Positions 54,476 through 62,821 of a stretch of DNA of 64,000 bases are shown piece by piece. The notes beneath the pieces are model-generated. The model made no database searches and had not been told where the DNA came from. It saw only the letters and a list, made by a program, of their open reading frames with translations. The stretch lies in assembly GCA_050299855.1 (NCBI GenBank), contig JBNKWQ010000042.1, forward strand, positions 1-64,000, written 5' to 3'. Made by a program: the position numbers and the translations under genes. This DNA comes from Hahella sp050299855. GTDB taxonomy: Bacteria; Pseudomonadota; Gammaproteobacteria; Pseudomonadales; Oleiphilaceae. Position 1 is the stretch's first letter; each line of letters opens with the position of its first letter.

Positions 54476-54574
54476 AATAACCTGTATTGCGACCTGCCAC
54501 CCCGGGGATATTTAACACTCCACCAGGCTTCTCAGATCATAACCAGCGACCTTAAGTCTCTGGATTTAAAAGAA

Positions 54575-54650
54575 TGGTGGGTCGTGAAGGATTCGAACCT
54601 TCGACCAATTGGTTAAAAGCCAACTGCTCTACCAACTGAGCTAACGACCC
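54575..54650 (-). tRNA. tRNA-Lys (anticodon UUU), copy 1
   Basis: Same 76 bases as the copy 175 bp downstream, with CCA encoded. It is nearest to the promoter of the pair. Confidence 0.97.
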
Positions 54651-54663
54651 AAACGAGGCGCAT

Positions 54664-54691
54664 ATAGTACGGATTTCTGAGAAAATAACAA
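54664..54691 (-). promoter_or_regulatory. promoter of the tRNA-Lys pair
   Basis: Read leftward: -35 TTGTTA (54691-54686), 16-base spacer, -10 TACTAT (54669-54664), then a GC-rich discriminator (GCGCCTC) just before the tRNA start. Confidence 0.6.
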
Positions 54692-54788
54692 GAGGTTTTT
54701 TACAACTCATTACATAGACAAAAATGGCCGCAAACAGCACATTAAAATCCACTAAATTCAAAGGGATCTTAATACAATCCAAATCAAC

Positions 54789-55580
54789 CTAAATCTGTTT
54801 CAGATAGTCTTTGGCAAGATTTGCCGAAGCACTTTGCGGAAAACGGCTGATCGTCTGCTCAAGGTACTTGCGTGCCTCATCTTTCTGGCCAAGACGGTCG
54901 TATGTCACCCCTAGCTTATAAAAGGCATCAGGCGCTTTACGGTGCTGTGGATACTTACCGATCACCACGATGAAGGACTGACGCGCCTGCTCCAGCTTGG
55001 GAATAACTAGATATACTTCCCCTAACCAGTAATAGGCATTGGCAGCGAGCTGAGAGTCTGGATACTGCTTGATGAATGCATGTAGCGCATTAACGGCCTC
55101 ATCATATTTTCGCTGCTTTATAAGATCATAAGCCGCATTATAAGTATTGTTTTCTGCTTCACTGGGAGGTGCAGCGGCAGTGGTATCAGATGGGGGAGGA
55201 GCGATAACGGCTGCCGTATTGCCACCAGTCGAAACCGCAGCCTTTGGAGGAGCGGCATCAAGCTCTTTACGGAGCTCAAGGATACGGCGATCAAGATCAA
55301 CGTAGCGATCGCGTTCCTGCTTTTTAGATTGTTCAACCTGATATTGCAGCTCCTCGACTTTCCCTCTGAGCTCCCTGACCTCTTGCTGCAGTTGTTGCAC
55401 AAGAAAATATAAGTCAGAGGATACATCGGAATTCGTTGAGGAAGAACCGCTCTGGGATACCTGCAACACCGGACTTGCCTGCGCCGCAAAACTTGATTGC
55501 GAAGCAAGCAGCCCGACCAAAACTGCCACAAGGGCAGTCAGGGTCGGGCTGACAATGGATCGTCTAATAGATGAATTCAT
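54789..55580 (-). CDS. cpoB: Tol-Pal coordinator CpoB (YbgF)
   Basis: 263 residues from the ATG at 55580 (a GTG at 55598 would add six). Signal peptide about 1-32 (cut at SFA-AQ); coiled coil about 50-105 (LVQQLQQEVRELRGKVEEL) for trimer formation; Pro/Ala/Thr linker; TPR domain about 140-263 (AYDLIKQRKYDEAVNALHAFIKQYPDSQ). In E. coli it links peptidoglycan synthesis by PBP1B to the Tol machine. Last gene of the tol-pal operon. 105 bases from pal, most of them a 20-bp tandem repeat. Confidence 0.95.
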   Translation of the reverse strand: MNSSIRRSIVSPTLTALVAVLVGLLASQSSFAAQASPVLQVSQSGSSSTNSDVSSDLYFLVQQLQQEVRELRGKVEELQYQVEQSKKQERDRYVDLDRRILELRKELDAAPPKAAVSTGGNTAAVIAPPPSDTTAAAPPSEAENNTYNAAYDLIKQRKYDEAVNALHAFIKQYPDSQLAANAYYWLGEVYLVIPKLEQARQSFIVVIGKYPQHRKAPDAFYKLGVTYDRLGQKDEARKYLEQTISRFPQSASANLAKDYLKQI

Positions 55581-55623
55581 TAATCGATCTATAACCACTC
55601 AATTATCACTTTCGCCAAGCTAC

Positions 55624-55703
55624 AGTTACCTGTGCTCGACAATAGTTATCTGTACTTAACAACAGTTATCTGTACTCAACAACAGTTACTTGTACTCAAC
55701 AAC
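55624..55703. repeat. four-copy 20-bp tandem repeat containing the pal stop codon
   Basis: Units 55624-55643, 55644-55663, 55664-55683 and 55684-55703 share the form AGTTATCTGTACTCAACAAC with one to five changes. The rightmost unit is the end of pal (Val-Val-Glu-Tyr-Lys-stop read leftward, TAA at 55688-55686). The three others are downstream copies that grow more divergent with distance. Confidence 0.95.
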
Positions 55704-56252
55704 AACGCGACGGTTTTTAGTCCAAGCTGCTTCGTCATGACCATTGTCAGCCGGGAACTCTTCACCAAAGCTCACAGTTTCCATCTGTGCCAGGGAAACA
55801 CCTTTAAAACGCAGGTAGTCCTGAACTGCCTTGGCACGACGCTCGCCTAATGCCAGGTTGTATTCTTTGGTTCCACGCTCATCGGCGTAGCCGTTTAATA
55901 CAACACCCACATTTGGATTAGCTGCCAGGAATACAGCATGTGCGTCCAGATAAGTACGAGACTCAGGCTTCACGGTAGACTTATCGAAATCGAAGTAGAA
56001 CACGCGAACTTCGCGTAAAGCAGCTGCTTCAGCATCACGAGCTTCCTGCTCGGCCATTCTTTGCTTTTCAGCCATTTCAGCTTCGCTCATACCGCTGTCG
56101 TTACCCATGGGGGTAGCGCTGGCATCACTGCCACTGGTATCTTCCATCTGCGCAGTTTCAGTACCGTCTGTGTTAGAGGTTGAGGCACAACCCGTCACAA
56201 TAAAGGCGGCGAACACTAAAGCAAGGATGTTACGAACACTCAGAACATTCAT
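55686..56252 (-). CDS. pal: peptidoglycan-associated lipoprotein
   Basis: 188 residues: lipoprotein signal with lipobox VTGC (Cys22), a Ser/Asp/Glu-rich linker with a charged helical stretch (EMAEKQRMAEQEARDAEAA), and the OmpA-like peptidoglycan-binding domain (about 80-188) with YFDFDKSTV, NGYADERGTKEYNLALGERRA and the TVSFGEEFP region. The Asp and Arg of the DERGT/ERRA motifs bind diaminopimelate in the wall. Its 3' end is re-copied three times downstream. Confidence 0.97.
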   Translation of the reverse strand: MNVLSVRNILALVFAAFIVTGCASTSNTDGTETAQMEDTSGSDASATPMGNDSGMSEAEMAEKQRMAEQEARDAEAAALREVRVFYFDFDKSTVKPESRTYLDAHAVFLAANPNVGVVLNGYADERGTKEYNLALGERRAKAVQDYLRFKGVSLAQMETVSFGEEFPADNGHDEAAWTKNRRVVVEYK

Positions 56253-56281
56253 GGTATTTCCTTAATATCTATTGGCTTGTT

Positions 56282-57586
56282 TTATCTTTTTATATACGGA
56301 GACCAAGCTGGTTCCCGCACATCTCCGAACTGGGCAGGCAAGGTATATTTTGATCCCGAGTTGATCCCGACGACCGCTAACACACCTTTACCTTGTCTCT
56401 GGGTTGCATAAATTATCATACTTCCATTGGGCGCGACACTGGGAGATTCATCCATCTCTGTTTCAGTTAGTATCTGAGTCTGTCCGCTGTCCATATTTAG
56501 TGCGGCGACATTAAATCCGCTATGCTGGTGTACATAGTATATCGTCTTGCCGTCTAAACTGAAGCGAGGACGTGCATTATATCTACCTTCAAAGGTTAAC
56601 CTCCTTGGCGAGCCACCATTCACATCCATCAAGTATACCTGAGGGCCGCCGCCCCGGTCTGAAGTAAACACGATGGAGTGTCCGTCTGGCGAAAAAGCCG
56701 GCTCGGTATCGATGGCCCAGTGATCAGTAAGCCTGCGCAGATTATTGGTCCGCATATCCAACACATAGATCTCAGGGTTGCCATCTCTGGAGAGAGTCAT
56801 TGCCAGTTTGCCACCATCAGGACTCCAGGCCGGCGCACTGTTCAGGCCAGTATAAGAGGAGACCAAAGTCCGCACACCCGAGGCATAGTCCTGTATAAAC
56901 ACGGCCGGGCGCCCTGATTCAAAGGACACATAAGCCAGTTTCTTAGCATCCGGCGACCAAGCCGGGGAAATAACCGGCATGGACGATTTAAACATTTCCC
57001 TGGAACGTCTGCCGTCCGCATCGGCCACTTCCAATTTATAAAGCGTCTTATTCTTACTTTGCTCCAGGGTGACATAAGCGATCTTGGTGGAGAAAACTCC
57101 TGGTGTACCAGTCAACGCCTCATAGACGGCGTCAGCTATGGCATGGGCCATATCCCTTAACTGACTTGAGCGGCCTGCTATAACTTTCCCTAATAAACGT
57201 TGCTGCGATTGAACATCATAAAGTTCGTACTGGGTTTTATAGGTTTGAGAAGCCGCGTCATAAGTGATGGTGCCGACCAACACATAGCGCTGCCCCAAGA
57301 TTGACCAGTCACGAAAATAAATATCTTCCCCTTTCCCCGGCAGGCTAAGCATGCTGGATTTGGACAACGGCTCAAAATCACCACTACGCTGAAGATCATC
57401 TGCCACTATCTGGGCAACATCTTCAGTCAGTGCCTGACCAGATTTATTAGAAAACGGAACTACGGCCATCGGCAACGCACCGCGGACACCCTGAGTTATC
57501 TCAATCACCAAGTCTGCGCGCGCACCGAGACTGGCCCAAACGACCAACATCGCGAACACCCAACGCATCATTTTTACCTGCAACAT
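56282..57586 (-). CDS. tolB: Tol-Pal system beta-propeller protein TolB
   Basis: 434 residues. Signal peptide to about residue 24 (GARA-DLVIE), an N-terminal alpha/beta domain, then a six-blade propeller with repeated SPDGKKLAY / WSPDGGKLAMTLS / FSPDGHSIVFTSD units (about 200-430). Periplasmic; swaps between Pal and TolA. An internal start at 57571 (MMRWVF) has a better Shine-Dalgarno and would remove five residues. It begins eight bases after the tolA stop. Confidence 0.97.
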   Translation of the reverse strand: MLQVKMMRWVFAMLVVWASLGARADLVIEITQGVRGALPMAVVPFSNKSGQALTEDVAQIVADDLQRSGDFEPLSKSSMLSLPGKGEDIYFRDWSILGQRYVLVGTITYDAASQTYKTQYELYDVQSQQRLLGKVIAGRSSQLRDMAHAIADAVYEALTGTPGVFSTKIAYVTLEQSKNKTLYKLEVADADGRRSREMFKSSMPVISPAWSPDAKKLAYVSFESGRPAVFIQDYASGVRTLVSSYTGLNSAPAWSPDGGKLAMTLSRDGNPEIYVLDMRTNNLRRLTDHWAIDTEPAFSPDGHSIVFTSDRGGGPQVYLMDVNGGSPRRLTFEGRYNARPRFSLDGKTIYYVHQHSGFNVAALNMDSGQTQILTETEMDESPSVAPNGSMIIYATQRQGKGVLAVVGINSGSKYTLPAQFGDVREPAWSPYIKR

Positions 57587-57594
57587 ATCAACCC

Positions 57595-58575
57595 TTATTG
57601 CGGCCTGAAAACTAATGTTATGTTCCTGAACTCTTTTTCAAAGAGTCGACTATTACTGGGAACGGGGTATCTTTTTACGGCATGTGCAGCACTCAAGGCT
57701 GACTGATCAAACGCCTTTTTACCACTGGATTTGACTATAGTGGCAGTCTGCAGCTCTCCCGTCGGCAGTAATTTAAGCTTGATGTGAGCTACCAAACCTA
57801 CAAAATCACTCCGATCAAACCATCTGTCTCTAATCGCTTTATCAATCAGAGCCCGATATCGCTCCAGCTCCGTTTGATCCTGTTGCAACTGTTTAGCAGC
57901 AGCATCCTGCTGAGCCTGCTGCTGCATCATTTGCTCTAGCTGCAAAGCCTGCTGCTGTAAGGCAAGCTCTTCCTGGCGGGCTTTTTCAGCTTTGGCTCTT
58001 TCACGTTCTTCGATGAGCTTCTGCTCCAGCGCTTTAAGTCGCTCAGCTTCGCGTCGTTGCTCTTCTTCCTGACGCTTCTTCTCTTCTGCCAGCTTACGTT
58101 GTTCCTCTTTCTTCTTTTGCTCAGCCATTCGCTTGGCTTCAGCCTGCTGCTTTTCCTTTTCAGCCTGTTGCTGCTTTTTCAACTCGTCCTGTTTTTTCTT
58201 GTCGGCTTCCTGTTTTTTTTTCAGTGCGATAGCTTCCTGCTTTTTCTTTTCTGCCGCAGCGGCTTTCTTGGATTCTTCAGCACGCTTGCGAGCCTCTTCC
58301 ATTTTTCTCCTTGAGGCGTCTTCCTCATCTGGCTTTGGCTTAACTGGAGCAACTTCAGGCTTAACCTGCTCGGGTTCGGGCTTCGGCTGACTGTTTTGCA
58401 TCTGCCTAAGCATGTCATCGTCAACAATGATCGCCTGCAAATGCGGCTGTATAGGCTCAGGTGTTGAAAGAGTCGGCCAACTGATAAAGGCAAGAGCAGC
58501 GAACCCAACGTGCAGCACAAAAGAAAAGACGACAGGCCCAAAGTATTGATCTTTTTTAAAAACAGTACGTGCCAT
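57595..58575 (-). CDS. tolA: Tol-Pal inner-membrane protein TolA
   Basis: 326 residues: one membrane helix near the N-terminus (about 14-35, VVFSFVLHVGFAALAFISW), a long Lys/Glu/Gln/Ala helix (about 60-235), and the C-terminal TolB/colicin-binding domain (RYRALIDKAIRDRWFDRSDF, SSGKKAFDQSALSAAHAVKRYP). Energised by TolQR, it reaches across the periplasm during constriction of the outer membrane. Long Gln/Glu codon runs make the DNA low-complexity here. Confidence 0.96.
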   Translation of the reverse strand: MARTVFKKDQYFGPVVFSFVLHVGFAALAFISWPTLSTPEPIQPHLQAIIVDDDMLRQMQNSQPKPEPEQVKPEVAPVKPKPDEEDASRRKMEEARKRAEESKKAAAAEKKKQEAIALKKKQEADKKKQDELKKQQQAEKEKQQAEAKRMAEQKKKEEQRKLAEEKKRQEEEQRREAERLKALEQKLIEERERAKAEKARQEELALQQQALQLEQMMQQQAQQDAAAKQLQQDQTELERYRALIDKAIRDRWFDRSDFVGLVAHIKLKLLPTGELQTATIVKSSGKKAFDQSALSAAHAVKRYPVPSNSRLFEKEFRNITLVFRPQ

Positions 58576-58629
58576 ATAACTAGCGACTTCCTGTTTCTAT
58601 CTTTAACAAGTTTACAAACTTAAGTAGCT

Positions 58630-59055
58630 TCATGGTGTTTCCGTGATCAACCCGACATTGCCGACACCGGTCTCTTTCAACGCCGCCATCAGCCCGACTA
58701 CAGCCCCATAGGAAACATTACGATCACCTCTGACAAGAACCAGAAGTGCAGGATTCTCTTCACGGACGGTACGCACCTGATTTATCAGCTCACCCAATTC
58801 AAGAGGCTTGGAGCGTTCATCACCAACCTCTGAATAATAAGCGCCAAAGGCATCAATAGAGACTATAAGCGGAGGCTTATCCGGTGAAACCTGCAGTGGG
58901 TCACTGTCGGTTTGTGGAAGATCCACATCAACCCCCTGCATTAACATAGGGGCCGTCACCATAAAAATAATGAGTAACACCAGCATGACATCAATGTAGG
59001 GAACTACATTGATGTCAGACATGGGTTTGCGCTTAAAGCGCTGAAAGGGTACCAC
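58630..59055 (-). CDS. tolR: Tol-Pal proton-channel protein TolR
   Basis: 141 residues. KPMSDINVVPYIDVMLVLLIIFMVTAPML holds the single membrane helix and the proton-path Asp; the rest is the periplasmic ExbD/TolR domain (PPLIVSIDAFGAYYSEVG, VLVRGDRNVSYGAVVGLMAALKE). Works with TolQ and TolA. 14 bases after tolQ. Confidence 0.96.
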   Translation of the reverse strand: MVPFQRFKRKPMSDINVVPYIDVMLVLLIIFMVTAPMLMQGVDVDLPQTDSDPLQVSPDKPPLIVSIDAFGAYYSEVGDERSKPLELGELINQVRTVREENPALLVLVRGDRNVSYGAVVGLMAALKETGVGNVGLITETP

Positions 59056-59069
59056 GATTTACCTCCAAC

Positions 59070-59753
59070 TTATCCGTTGGATGAATGCACCTTGCGATGC
59101 AAAATACTCGAAAACTCATCTGCAAACGTCTGGAATGAATTCGCCAGATAATCAGATTTAGCAGAGAAACGGTTGAACGCAATAACTGCGGGAATTGCAG
59201 CAAACAGCCCCATGGCTGTGGCGATCAGTGCCTCGGATATTCCAGGCGCCACTGTCGCTATGGTGGCTTGCTGCATTTGAGCCAATCCGCGAAACGAATT
59301 CATGATTCCCCATACGGTACCGAACAAGCCGATATAAGGACTGGTGGATCCAACGGTGGCGAGGAACGACAAATGAGCTTCCAGTCTGTCCAATTCCCGC
59401 GACATAGCAACCCGCATAGCTCTCTGAGTGCCTTCCATCAGCGCATCACGATCAACACCCTGTTGCTGCCGTAGTCTTGAAAACTCTTTGAATCCGGATC
59501 GAAAGATATGCTCCATTCCACTATTCGGATTCGGTGCCGCGCTGGCTTCCCGATAGAGTTGATTCAGATCCATGCCGGACCAGAACCGGTCTTCGAATTT
59601 TGCTGCAGCTTTTCTTGCCAATCCAAACACCTTGGCACGCTGAAAAATAATGGCCCAAGACACAACAGAGGCCAGAATCAAAGCCAACATTACTAATTGA
59701 ACGATAAAGCTGGCGTTAGCAATCAGCTCCCAAACTGACAATTTATCTTGCAC
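59070..59753 (-). CDS. tolQ: Tol-Pal proton-channel protein TolQ
   Basis: 227 residues with three helices: about 16-36 (IVQLVMLALILASVVSWAIIF), 135-157 (STSPYIGLFGTVWGIMNSF) and 168-190 (SEALIATAMGLFAAIPAVIAF). GLFGTVWGIM and the Thr/Ala-lined TATVAPGISEAL region are the conserved proton-channel parts of the TolQ/ExbB/MotA family. It is preceded by ybgC after about 150 bases. Confidence 0.96.
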   Translation of the reverse strand: MQDKLSVWELIANASFIVQLVMLALILASVVSWAIIFQRAKVFGLARKAAAKFEDRFWSGMDLNQLYREASAAPNPNSGMEHIFRSGFKEFSRLRQQQGVDRDALMEGTQRAMRVAMSRELDRLEAHLSFLATVGSTSPYIGLFGTVWGIMNSFRGLAQMQQATIATVAPGISEALIATAMGLFAAIPAVIAFNRFSAKSDYLANSFQTFADEFSSILHRKVHSSNG

Positions 59754-59900
59754 AGATAAACTCCTTTATACATTTTTTGATCTAGACATAGATATTCTTT
59801 CATGCAACCACTGCCGCTAGAGCAGCAAAAGTGTTTTCACAATGGACATGCTATTCAATCAAAATCACGTGGAAAAAATGTGACCTTTTAAAATCTGTTT

Positions 59901-60317
59901 CTACTCACCTGCTTGGCGGATCGCGTCCAGTAATTCAGTGGCAAGCCTCTTAGGCTTGAAAGTAGCATTACCAATACATGCCACCTTAATACTGCCTTCA
60001 ACCAACAGTTGCTCCGTAATAGCGTTACGCACTTCCTGCTTGAATTGAATATAGGTTCTACCGAAGGTCTCAATATCTGCACTGACAGACAATTGATCAT
60101 CCAGCCTCGCCGGCTGATGATAACGCAGACTAAGACTGTGAACGACAAACTGAACCTTCGGATCGATGGTTTCAAGTCGCGGGAAACCCAAATGCCGGAT
60201 ACATTCAGTCCGCGCCCTCTCCATAAACCGCAGGTAATTGGCATAAAAAACAATACCGCCGGCGTCAGTGTCCTCAATATAAACTCTTACGGGCCAGCAA
60301 AACGAGAGATGGGGCAT
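59901..60317 (-). CDS. ybgC: Tol-Pal-associated acyl-CoA thioesterase
   Basis: 138 residues of the 4-hydroxybenzoyl-CoA thioesterase hotdog fold. VYIEDTDAGGIVFYANYLRFMERARTE contains the catalytic Asp (YxDTDAxGxVYxxxY). In E. coli YbgC hydrolyses short acyl-CoAs and contacts acyl-carrier protein. First gene of the tol-pal cluster, in the usual order. Confidence 0.95.
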   Translation of the reverse strand: MPHLSFCWPVRVYIEDTDAGGIVFYANYLRFMERARTECIRHLGFPRLETIDPKVQFVVHSLSLRYHQPARLDDQLSVSADIETFGRTYIQFKQEVRNAITEQLLVEGSIKVACIGNATFKPKRLATELLDAIRQAGE

Positions 60318-60410
60318 TAAATTCCCTTAACAAAGGTAGCCGATATAACTAATAAAAGGTCATTCTGGCCAGCATGTTACATCGACAACTTAACAATATC
60401 ATGAAATATC

Positions 60411-61430
60411 TCAGTCAGGCATGGTGAGGCCAAAGTGGGTGTAGCAAAGCTGTGTGGCCACTCGCCCTCGAGGTGTTCGCATGAGAAAACCCTGTTGAAT
60501 CAAAAAGGGTTCCACGACATCTTCTATAGTGCCTCTTTCTTCGCCAATGGCCGCAGCCAGGTTTTCCACTCCCACAGGCCCACCATTAAACTTCTCAACA
60601 ATAGCAAGCAACAGCCGACGATCCATATGATCAAAACCATGCAGATCCACATTCAGCATGTTAAGGGCCTGATCTGCAATCTGGTCTTTGATAATGCCAT
60701 CGCCTTTCACTTCAGCATAGTCCCGCACCCTTCTCAGGAGGCGGTTGGCGATTCGCGGAGTCCCCCGGGAGCGTCGCGCTATCTCCGCAGCACCTGCATC
60801 TTCCAGCTCCACTCCGAGCAACTGGGCAGAACGCTTAACGATATGACTCAGATCCGCCACCGAATAAAATTCCAGGCGCTGCACAATGCCGAATCGATCT
60901 CGTAGCGGACTGGTGAGCAACCCGGCACGAGTCGTTGCACCCACCAGGGTAAAGGGCGGCAAATCAAGCTTGATGGAACGCGCAGCGGGACCCTCTCCAA
61001 TCATAATGTCAAGCTGGTAATCTTCCATTGCAGGATAAAGAACTTCTTCAACAACCGCACTGAGCCGGTGAATTTCATCAATAAACAACACATCATGCGG
61101 CTCAAGATTGGTCAGTAACGCAGCCAGGTCACCTGCTTTTTCAAGCACAGGGCCAGAGGTAGTCTTGATTGAGACACCCATTTCATTGGCAATAATATTT
61201 GCTAGTGTCGTTTTGCCGAGACCGGGGGGACCAAAAATTAAGGTATGATCAAGCGCTTCACTCCTGCCCCGAGCAGCATTGATGAATATCTCCATCTGCT
61301 CGCGAACCTGAGGCTGCCCAACATAATCTTCAAGTCTTTTTGGGCGAATAGCCCGATCCTGCGACTCCTCGCCCAGACTGGCAGCAGGAGAAATCAGGCG
61401 ATCTGAATGAATGTGATCTGCTTCGATCAT
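60411..61430 (-). CDS. ruvB: Holliday junction branch-migration ATPase RuvB
   Basis: 339 residues. AAA+ motor: Walker A GPPGLGKTTLA, Walker B LFIDEIHRL, sensor region GATTRAGLLTSPLRDRFG, Arg finger and the C-terminal winged helix (IGEERGTIEDVVEPFLIQQGFLMRTPRGR). Drives branch migration with RuvA. ATG at 61430. In order ruvC-ruvA-ruvB leftward, 53 bases after ruvA. Confidence 0.98.
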   Translation of the reverse strand: MIEADHIHSDRLISPAASLGEESQDRAIRPKRLEDYVGQPQVREQMEIFINAARGRSEALDHTLIFGPPGLGKTTLANIIANEMGVSIKTTSGPVLEKAGDLAALLTNLEPHDVLFIDEIHRLSAVVEEVLYPAMEDYQLDIMIGEGPAARSIKLDLPPFTLVGATTRAGLLTSPLRDRFGIVQRLEFYSVADLSHIVKRSAQLLGVELEDAGAAEIARRSRGTPRIANRLLRRVRDYAEVKGDGIIKDQIADQALNMLNVDLHGFDHMDRRLLLAIVEKFNGGPVGVENLAAAIGEERGTIEDVVEPFLIQQGFLMRTPRGRVATQLCYTHFGLTMPD

Positions 61431-61483
61431 GAATAAATAGTGGTTATATAGACAGTAAAATTGCAGCCATCATAACTTGGCTA

Positions 61484-62095
61484 TTAGCCTTTTACCATAC
61501 TTTTAAGGGCCCGCCTGATCAGCTCATCCCTTTCCAATCCTTCCTCATGGACAGCACTGATCGCGCGACTGGCTTCCTGAGGCTTGTAGCCAAGTGCCAG
61601 CAACGCCTGCTCTGCTTCTTCAATCCCTGTCGTTGCGGACCTTGCCGAAGATAGTGGCAAGGTTTCTGCACCCACGGTGGGACTCTCCCCCCAGGATTTA
61701 AGCCGATCACGCATTTCTATCAACAGCCTTTCAGCCGTTTTCTTGCCAACGCCCGGCATTTTAGTCAACCGCACCAGATCGTCTGCTTTCACACAGTAGA
61801 CAAACTCCTCTGCATTCATATGCGATAAAATGGCTGTTGCCAGTTTCGGACCAACCCCATTCACCTTGAGCAGCAGACGAAATAACTCACGCTCTTTACG
61901 CTGGGCAAATCCGTAAAGCAGTTGGGCATCTTCACGGACCACAAAGTGCGTGTACAGCGAACATGCCTCACCCAGCCTGGGCAAGTCACCCAGCACCGAC
62001 AAAGGCACTTCTACTTCGTACCCCACACCATTTACATCCAGCAAAAGAAATGGCGGCGTGTTCTCTAACAATTTCCCCGTAAGCTTACCGATCAT
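61484..62095 (-). CDS. ruvA: Holliday junction DNA-binding protein RuvA
   Basis: 203 residues: N-terminal OB fold (MIGKLTGKLLENTPPFLLLDVNGVGYEV), paired helix-hairpin-helix motifs (LLKVNGVGPKLATAIL and LTKMPGVGKKTAERL), an acidic/flexible linker and the C-terminal domain III that touches RuvB (EEAEQALLALGYKPQEASRAI). Full length. Confidence 0.98.
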   Translation of the reverse strand: MIGKLTGKLLENTPPFLLLDVNGVGYEVEVPLSVLGDLPRLGEACSLYTHFVVREDAQLLYGFAQRKERELFRLLLKVNGVGPKLATAILSHMNAEEFVYCVKADDLVRLTKMPGVGKKTAERLLIEMRDRLKSWGESPTVGAETLPLSSARSATTGIEEAEQALLALGYKPQEASRAISAVHEEGLERDELIRRALKSMVKG

Positions 62096-62125
62096 TGCAA
62101 ATAAACCTTGTCACTAATTTTTGAT

Positions 62126-62644
62126 CTAACTGATACGTCCGCGGCGACTACCAGAGCCGGAGCCAATTTTGATAAGGCTTTGTTGTGTATGCAGATGACA
62201 AAGCGCGATTGCCAGTGCATCCGCCGCATCCGCCTGAGGCTTAGCCGACAATCGTAAAAGTGACTGCACCATATGCTGCACCTGCCACTTTTCTGCATTA
62301 CCTTTCCCAACAACGGACTGCTTCACTTTCTTGGCCGAGTATTCTGCCACCGGCAATCCCTGATTAGCCATTGCCAGTATTGCCGCACCCCTGGCCTGCC
62401 CCAGCTTCAAGGCAGAGTCAGCATTACGAGCCATAAACACCTGCTCTATTGCCGAATCCATAGGGGCATACATTTCTATCACCTGAGTTATACCGTGATA
62501 GATACAGCGCAGCTTTTCGGCCAGATCTTCACCCGTCACACGTATACAGCCGCTGGCAATATATTCCGGCTTGCCACCCTGCCATTCGATGATGCCATAG
62601 CCTGTCAACCGGGACCCCGGATCTATACCTAACACTCTTATCAT
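62126..62644 (-). CDS. ruvC: Holliday junction resolvase RuvC
   Basis: 172 residues of the RNase H-like resolvase. The first catalytic Asp is in VLGIDPGSRLTGYG, Glu in AIEQVFMARNADSALKLGQARG, and the final Asp pair in KPQADAADALAIALCH. Cuts the junction held by RuvAB. 30 bases before ruvA, so one operon. The C-terminal basic tail (GSGSRRGRIS) is normal. Confidence 0.97.
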   Translation of the reverse strand: MIRVLGIDPGSRLTGYGIIEWQGGKPEYIASGCIRVTGEDLAEKLRCIYHGITQVIEMYAPMDSAIEQVFMARNADSALKLGQARGAAILAMANQGLPVAEYSAKKVKQSVVGKGNAEKWQVQHMVQSLLRLSAKPQADAADALAIALCHLHTQQSLIKIGSGSGSRRGRIS

Positions 62645-62721
62645 GAATCTACTTATATCAGCAGGTGGTCTTTCAGGATCACAGGTCTACTGAAAATATC
62701 TGAAGGACGCCATCTCGGAAA

Positions 62722-62767
62722 CAAAAAAGGCGAGCAGATAAGCCACCATGACCAATCTTACTCGCCC
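62722..62767 (-). terminator. probable terminator of yebC
   Basis: Read leftward: GGCGAG (62766-62761) pairs with CTCGCC (62734-62729), with an inner TAAG/CTTA pair and a bulge, followed by six T. It lies about 55 bases after the yebC stop and about 80 before ruvC. Confidence 0.6.
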
Positions 62768-62821
62768 GCATCATACTAGGTGCTGTCTCAGACTTATAGC
62801 TGCTGGGACGTGAAAGCTCCC

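Noticed and set aside
54552..54782. 76-codon leftward open frame across tRNA-Lys copy 1
   Set aside because: It overlaps the tRNA fully and its translation is just tRNA sequence.
58057..58390. Rightward frames opposite tolA coding Leu/Phe-rich peptides
   Set aside because: They are the reverse complement of the Lys/Glu/Gln-rich tolA helix and have no start signal.
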